The position numbers and the translations under genes are program-made. This document shows, piece after piece, positions 6,887 to 10,049 of a stretch of DNA of 10,049 nucleotides. The stretch comes from an uncultured Clostridia bacterium (GTDB lineage: Bacteria > Bacillota > Clostridia > Oscillospirales > Oscillospiraceae), in NCBI GenBank assembly GCA_938049125.1, contig CALICR010000047.1:1-10049 (forward strand), read 5' to 3'. The notes beneath the pieces are model-generated. The model was not told the DNA's origin. It saw nothing but the letters and a program-made list of their open reading frames with translations, and did not search any database. The number at the start of each line of letters is the position of its first letter. The first letter of the stretch is position 1.

Positions 6887-6916
6887 GCATATTGCCGCCC
6901 CTGGGCGGCATATGGT
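6887..6916 (+). promoter_or_regulatory. Candidate SigE-type promoter of cwlD
   Basis: GCATATT (6887-6893) fits the SigE -35 pattern KMATATT at every position. A 15-base spacer and CATATGGT (6909-6916; pattern CATACAnT, two mismatches) follow. cwlD is SigE- and SigG-dependent in Bacillus, which fits. The predicted start near 6923 leaves only about 12 bases of leader and would cut into the ribosome-binding site GGGAGGGG (6922-6929). The true start may therefore differ, or the match may be a by-product of the palindrome that contains both boxes. Confidence 0.4.
6888..6914. repeat. 27-base imperfect palindrome upstream of cwlD
   Basis: The left arm CATAT-T-GCCGCCC (6888-6900) pairs with GGGCGGC-ATATG (6903-6914). 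This gives 12 base pairs with a single bulged T and a 2-base centre (CT). It overlaps the candidate cwlD promoter. No T-run follows on either strand, so it is not an intrinsic terminator. An operator for a dimeric regulator or a cruciform-forming site are the open possibilities. Confidence 0.65.
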
Positions 6917-6934
6917 ACTGCGGGAGGGGATTTT

Positions 6935-7657
6935 ATGCGCTTCATCCGGCAGCACCTGTTCTTTTATGTCACCGTGGCCGCGGCCTTCTGCGTCGCCGCC
7001 GTGTTCTGTGCCAATCTCTATACCGCTGCCGTCTCGCTGCGCGAGGCCGCGGACCTGCCGGTCACGGTGGTGCTCGACGCCGGGCACGGCGGGGAGGACG
7101 GCGGCGCCGTCTCTAAGGATGGCGTGCGGGAGAGCCGTCTGAACCTGGAGATCACGCTGCGGCTCAACGACCTCCTGCACCTGATCGGCCGGGAGACCCG
7201 GCTCATCCGGTCCGGGGACGTCTCTGTCTACGACAGCGGCGCGGCCACCGTCGCGGAAAAGAAGGTCTCGGACCTCAAAAACCGCGTCCGAATGGTCAAC
7301 GAGGTGCCCGGCGCGCTGCTGGTGAGCATCCACCAGAACATGTTCGAGCAATCCAAATACCATGGGACCCAGATCTTCTACGCGCCGGACGCCGAAAGCC
7401 GTGCGCTGGCTGAAGCGTTACAGGCGCTGACGGCGGAGACGCTGGATCCAAGCAACCACCGCGCGGCGAAGCCTGCGGACACCGTCTATCTCATGAACAA
7501 TATCCACTGCCCGGGCATTCTGATCGAGTGCGGCTTCCTCTCCAACCCGGAGGAATGCGCCAGGCTCTGCACGGAGGACTACCAGAAACAGCTCTCCCTG
7601 GTCATCGCCGGGGGACTGACGGACTACTTACGAAAGGCGGACACCCATGAGGTCTAA
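6935..7657 (+). CDS. cwlD: Germination-related N-acetylmuramoyl-L-alanine amidase CwlD
   Basis: This zinc amidase removes the peptide side chain from muramic acid. In spore formation CwlD acts with the deacetylase PdaA to make muramic-delta-lactam, the mark recognised by cortex-lytic enzymes at germination. The product is 240 aa (Bacillus CwlD is 237 aa). One N-terminal membrane helix or uncleaved signal (about residues 8-30) leads to an Amidase_3 domain with zinc ligands H51 (DAGHGGEDGGA), E66 (ESRLNLE) and H133 (SIHQN), and catalytic E198 (LIECGFLSN). The ATG at 6935 has GGGAGGGG 5 bases upstream. An in-frame GTG at 6866 would add an unrelated extension and has no site. The start lies in a region shared with the divergent cotJ operon, and the end overlaps radA by 11 bases. 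CwlD fits better than a vegetative amidase because of its size, single catalytic domain and sporulation neighbours. Confidence 0.9.
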   Translation: MRFIRQHLFFYVTVAAAFCVAAVFCANLYTAAVSLREAADLPVTVVLDAGHGGEDGGAVSKDGVRESRLNLEITLRLNDLLHLIGRETRLIRSGDVSVYDSGAATVAEKKVSDLKNRVRMVNEVPGALLVSIHQNMFEQSKYHGTQIFYAPDAESRALAEALQALTAETLDPSNHRAAKPADTVYLMNNIHCPGILIECGFLSNPEECARLCTEDYQKQLSLVIAGGLTDYLRKADTHEV

Positions 7658-9014
7658 AGTCATTTACTACTGCACGGAGTGCGGCAACGAAACGCCGAAA
7701 TGGCAGGGGAGATGCAGCGCCTGCGGCGCCTGGAATACCCTGAAGGAGCACACGGTGGACGCCGTGCCTGCGGGCAGAGCCGCGGCCTCCGCCCGCACCG
7801 CAGTCCGGGGCCGCAGCACGCCCAAGCGCCTCTCGGAGGTGTCCGGCAGCGACGAGATCCGGTTCTCCACCGGCATGGGCGAGCTGGACCGGGTCCTGGG
7901 CGGCGGCGGTGTCCGCGGCGCGCTGGTGCTGGTCGGCGGCGCGCCGGGCATCGGCAAGTCCACACTGCTGCTCCAGATCTGCAACGAGCTGTGCAGGAGC
8001 CAGCGTGTGCTCTACGTCTCCGGCGAGGAGAGCGAAAAGCAGCTCAAGATGCGCGCCCAGCGCCTCGGAGTGATGGCGGACTCGCTGCTCATCCTCTCGG
8101 AGACGAACCTGGACGAGGTGCTGAGCGCCGTGACGGAGACGGCTCCGGAGGTTCTGATCGTGGACTCCATCCAGACGCTCTACCGCAGCGGCAGCGACTC
8201 CGCGCCGGGCAGCGTCTCCCAGGTCAAGGACTGCACCATGGCGCTGCTCCAGCTCTCCAAATCCACGGGCACCACCGTGTTCGTCGTAGGCCACGTGAAC
8301 AAGGAGGGGGCCATCGCCGGGCCGAAGGTGCTGGAGCACATGGTGGACTGCGTCCTCTACTTTGAGGGCGACAAGAGCGGCGCTTACCGGCTGCTTCGGG
8401 CCGCCAAGAATCGCTTCGGCTCCACCAACGAGATCGGCGTCTTTGAGATGGCGGAGCGCGGCCTCGTGGAAATTCCGAATCCCTCGGAGGCACTGCTCCA
8501 GGGGCGGCCCAAGGGCGCGCCCGGCACCTGCGTGGCCTGCCCGATGGAGGGGACCCGGCCCGTGCTGGCGGAGGTCCAGGCCCTGGTGACGCGCAGCGCC
8601 CTGAACGTGCCGCGCCGTGCCGCCGACGGCTTCGACTTCAACCGCGCCGTGCTGCTGCTGGCCGTGCTCGAGAAGCGCGGCGGACTGAACCTCTCCGGCG
8701 CAGACGTCTATCTGAACGTCATCGGCGGCCTGCGGCTGGACGAGCCGGCGGCGGACCTGCCCGTGGCCCTGGCCATCGCCTCGAGCTTCCGGGACAAGCC
8801 CATTTCGGACCAGCTGGCAGCGGTGGGGGAGATCGGCCTGACCGGCGAAATTCGCAGCGTCTCGGAGCTGCCGAAGCGCCTGAACGAAATTTCCCGCCTG
8901 GGCTTCACGACCTGCATCCTGCCGCAGCGCGGCACGGACCAGATCGTGCCGCCGCCGGGGCTTCAGCTGCTCCGGGTCCGCAATCTCCGCGAGGCCATTG
9001 AGGTGGCCCTGTGA
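7647..9014 (+). CDS. radA: DNA repair protein RadA (Sms)
   Basis: RadA is a hexameric, RecA-like DNA motor that promotes branch migration and strand exchange during recombinational repair and transformation. The product is 455 aa, the usual length. It has an N-terminal C4 zinc finger (C9, C12, C23, C26), Walker A GGAPGIGKST (97-106), Walker B ending in D173 (VLIVDS) and the RadA-specific KNRFGST (254-260). A C-terminal Lon-protease-like domain (about 290-455) contains DVYLNVIGGLRLDEPAADL. All functional motifs are intact. The gene overlaps the end of cwlD by 11 bases with only a weak ribosome-binding site (AAAGG, 7633-7637), which suggests co-transcription and coupling with cwlD. With comEC in the same window, two DNA-uptake/recombination functions are close to each other but not in one operon. 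Confidence 0.96.
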   Translation: MRSKVIYYCTECGNETPKWQGRCSACGAWNTLKEHTVDAVPAGRAAASARTAVRGRSTPKRLSEVSGSDEIRFSTGMGELDRVLGGGGVRGALVLVGGAPGIGKSTLLLQICNELCRSQRVLYVSGEESEKQLKMRAQRLGVMADSLLILSETNLDEVLSAVTETAPEVLIVDSIQTLYRSGSDSAPGSVSQVKDCTMALLQLSKSTGTTVFVVGHVNKEGAIAGPKVLEHMVDCVLYFEGDKSGAYRLLRAAKNRFGSTNEIGVFEMAERGLVEIPNPSEALLQGRPKGAPGTCVACPMEGTRPVLAEVQALVTRSALNVPRRAADGFDFNRAVLLLAVLEKRGGLNLSGADVYLNVIGGLRLDEPAADLPVALAIASSFRDKPISDQLAAVGEIGLTGEIRSVSELPKRLNEISRLGFTTCILPQRGTDQIVPPPGLQLLRVRNLREAIEVAL

Positions 9015-9055
9015 AAAAACTCCGGCGGCAGGGAAGTCCTGCCGCCGGAGTTTTT
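9015..9055. terminator. Bidirectional terminator between radA and the recombinase gene
   Basis: A perfect 18-bp stem has arms 9015-9032 and 9038-9055 around the loop GAAGT. The GC-rich core is flanked by AAAAA on the left and TTTTT on the right, so each strand ends in a U-run. It begins at the base after the radA stop and lies 18 bases from the end of the convergent recombinase gene, so it can serve both. Confidence 0.93.
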
Positions 9056-9073
9056 CTGCGATAAAATGCGTAT

Positions 9074-9982
9074 TTACTTGTCGGAATCACCGGATTTTTC
9101 AATTTTCAGATGTGAGATCGGATTGGCCGCCGAGGCGAGCTTCAGCTCCGTATTCTCGATGTGAGTGTAAATTTGCGTCGTGTTGAGGTTTTCGTGGCCC
9201 AGCACCTCCTGGACCGTCTTGACGTCCACGCCACCGGAGAGCATCAGCGTCGCCGCCGTGTGGCGCAGCTTGTGGGCCGAGAACTGGCTGGCGTCCAGCC
9301 CGGCGGCCAGCATATGCTTCTTGACCAGCCGGTGGACCGCCGTGACGCTGATACGGTTCTTGTCCCGGGATCCAAAAAGCGCCCGGTCGTCCGACAGTAC
9401 GATTTTGTTGCGTTCGACGAGGTAGGCCTCGATGGCGCGGCGGCAGGGACTGCCCATGTAGACGATCCGCTCCTTGTTGCCCTTGCCGACAACGCGGATG
9501 CGGTCCTCATAGATGTCCGTGCGGTTCAGGCCCACGAGCTCCGAGCGTCGGATGCCGCAGTTCAGGAACAACATCAGAATGGCGAAATCCCGGGTCGCAT
9601 TCGGCCCGCGGACGGCCTCCAGGAGCCGCGTGGACTGTTCGAGCGTCAGATAGCGCGGCAGCGATTTCCGCAGCTTTGGGAACTCCAGGTCCTTGACCGG
9701 GTTCTGCTCCAGCTGCTTCGTCCGCACCGTCAGGTACTTATAAAAGGACTTGATGGCCGAGAGCTTCCGCGCCCGGGCCGACGCGCCGAGGCCGTGCTCC
9801 TTGACGCCCGGTGAGTCCGGATGAAGCTCCCGGTCGTTCGCAAGATACGACAAAAAATCGTAGACGTCTGTGGTCGTGATCCCGGCGAGGAATTTGAGAT
9901 CGATGCCGCGGATGTCAATGGTGTCGAGATCCGTCTGATATGGCAGCTCGTCGCGCATGAGCTTCATAAAGCGCAGGAACAT
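9074..9982 (-). CDS. XerC/D-like tyrosine recombinase, N-terminally interrupted
   Basis: This is a site-specific recombinase of the phage-integrase family. From the ATG at 9982 the frame gives 302 aa. It includes most of the N-terminal SAM-like core-binding domain (about 1-90) and a complete catalytic domain with R145 (NCGIRRSEL), K167 (VVGKGNKER), H237 and R240 (AHKLRHT), H263 (LGHEN) and nucleophile Y272 (TTQIYTH). Conserved N-terminal sequence continues in the same frame upstream of this ATG, but a TAA at 9997-9995 cuts it off. The ATG at 9982 has no Shine-Dalgarno sequence, so it is a poor start. The gene may be a pseudogene, make a shortened protein weakly, or reflect a base error. The sequence resembles Xer-type chromosomal recombinases rather than a phage integrase, and no attachment-site repeats are seen. 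It converges on radA with a shared terminator. Confidence 0.85.
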   Translation of the reverse strand: MFLRFMKLMRDELPYQTDLDTIDIRGIDLKFLAGITTTDVYDFLSYLANDRELHPDSPGVKEHGLGASARARKLSAIKSFYKYLTVRTKQLEQNPVKDLEFPKLRKSLPRYLTLEQSTRLLEAVRGPNATRDFAILMLFLNCGIRRSELVGLNRTDIYEDRIRVVGKGNKERIVYMGSPCRRAIEAYLVERNKIVLSDDRALFGSRDKNRISVTAVHRLVKKHMLAAGLDASQFSAHKLRHTAATLMLSGGVDVKTVQEVLGHENLNTTQIYTHIENTELKLASAANPISHLKIEKSGDSDK

Positions 9983-10049
9983 CCGGAGGTCCAGTTAGTA
10001 CTCGGAAATGGTCTTTGGCGACTGCGCCTTGATGGTCTCGTGGTAAGAA
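9983..10049 (-). pseudogene. Upstream N-terminal part of the recombinase frame, separated by an in-frame TAA
   Basis: Read on the minus strand in the frame of the recombinase, these bases give SYHETIKAQSPKTISEY, stop, LDLR, and then run into the ATG at 9982. This is the expected first helix of the core-binding domain, where homologues read through with another residue at the stop position. The TAA (9997-9995) differs from TAC or TAT by one base. No frameshift is needed to restore the protein. The true start lies beyond the window. Confidence 0.75.

Noticed and set aside
6866..6934. Upstream in-frame GTG as the cwlD start
   Set aside because: The extension crosses the palindrome and the ribosome-binding site, and resembles no CwlD N-terminus. 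The membrane helix follows directly from the ATG at 6935.
7602..8339. A 245-aa minus-strand open frame opposite radA
   Set aside because: It is antisense to a fully conserved radA, its content is low-complexity His/Ala/Arg-rich, and it shows no motif.
9074..10049. The tyrosine recombinase as evidence of an integrated mobile element
   Set aside because: No direct repeats, tRNA end, excisionase or cargo genes are visible, neighbours are core genes, and the sequence looks Xer-like.

Overview
The window reads as chromosomal DNA from a GC-rich, endospore-forming Firmicute. The combination of spore-coat genes of the cotJ type, the cortex amidase gene cwlD, an RNase M5-like TOPRIM protein, a Mrp ATPase with an N-terminal cysteine cluster, and a strong G/C bias at third codon positions points to the high-GC Clostridia (Oscillospiraceae-like). 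That placement is inference. No phage, insertion sequence, CRISPR array, tRNA or rRNA is visible. Coding density is high, and no gene-free stretch exceeds about 140 bases.

Layout: (1) 3-4732, plus strand, is a tightly packed run of four genes: the C-terminal part of comEC (cut by the window edge), holA (DNA polymerase III delta), an RNase M5-like TOPRIM gene (rnmV) and an ABC-F ATPase gene. Each ribosome-binding site lies inside or next to the preceding gene, and holA and rnmV overlap. (2) 4737-5665, plus strand, is a single-gene unit for a Mrp/NBP35-type iron-sulfur carrier. It has a near-consensus housekeeping promoter in front and an intrinsic terminator behind. (3) 5673-6793, minus strand, is a spore-coat operon: a fused CotJA-CotJB protein followed by CotJC, a manganese-catalase-type protein. 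(4) 6794-6934 is a 141-base divergent intergenic region with two inverted repeats and candidate mother-cell (SigE-like) promoters facing each way. (5) 6935-9014, plus strand, holds cwlD (cortex muramoyl amidase) overlapping radA (recombination/repair ATPase). It ends in a perfect 18-bp stem that can terminate transcription from both sides. (6) 9074-10049, minus strand, is a XerC/D-like tyrosine recombinase with a complete catalytic domain, but its N-terminal domain is interrupted by an in-frame TAA.

The genes serve DNA uptake and replication (comEC, holA), RNA and ribosome maintenance (rnmV, ABC-F), Fe-S assembly (mrp), spore formation (cotJ operon, cwlD) and recombination (radA, xer-like). 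Most of this is ordinary core content, and I see no convincing new multi-gene system. The points most worth checking are the CotJA-CotJB fusion, the nonsense codon in the recombinase, and the palindrome-rich divergent sporulation promoter region.
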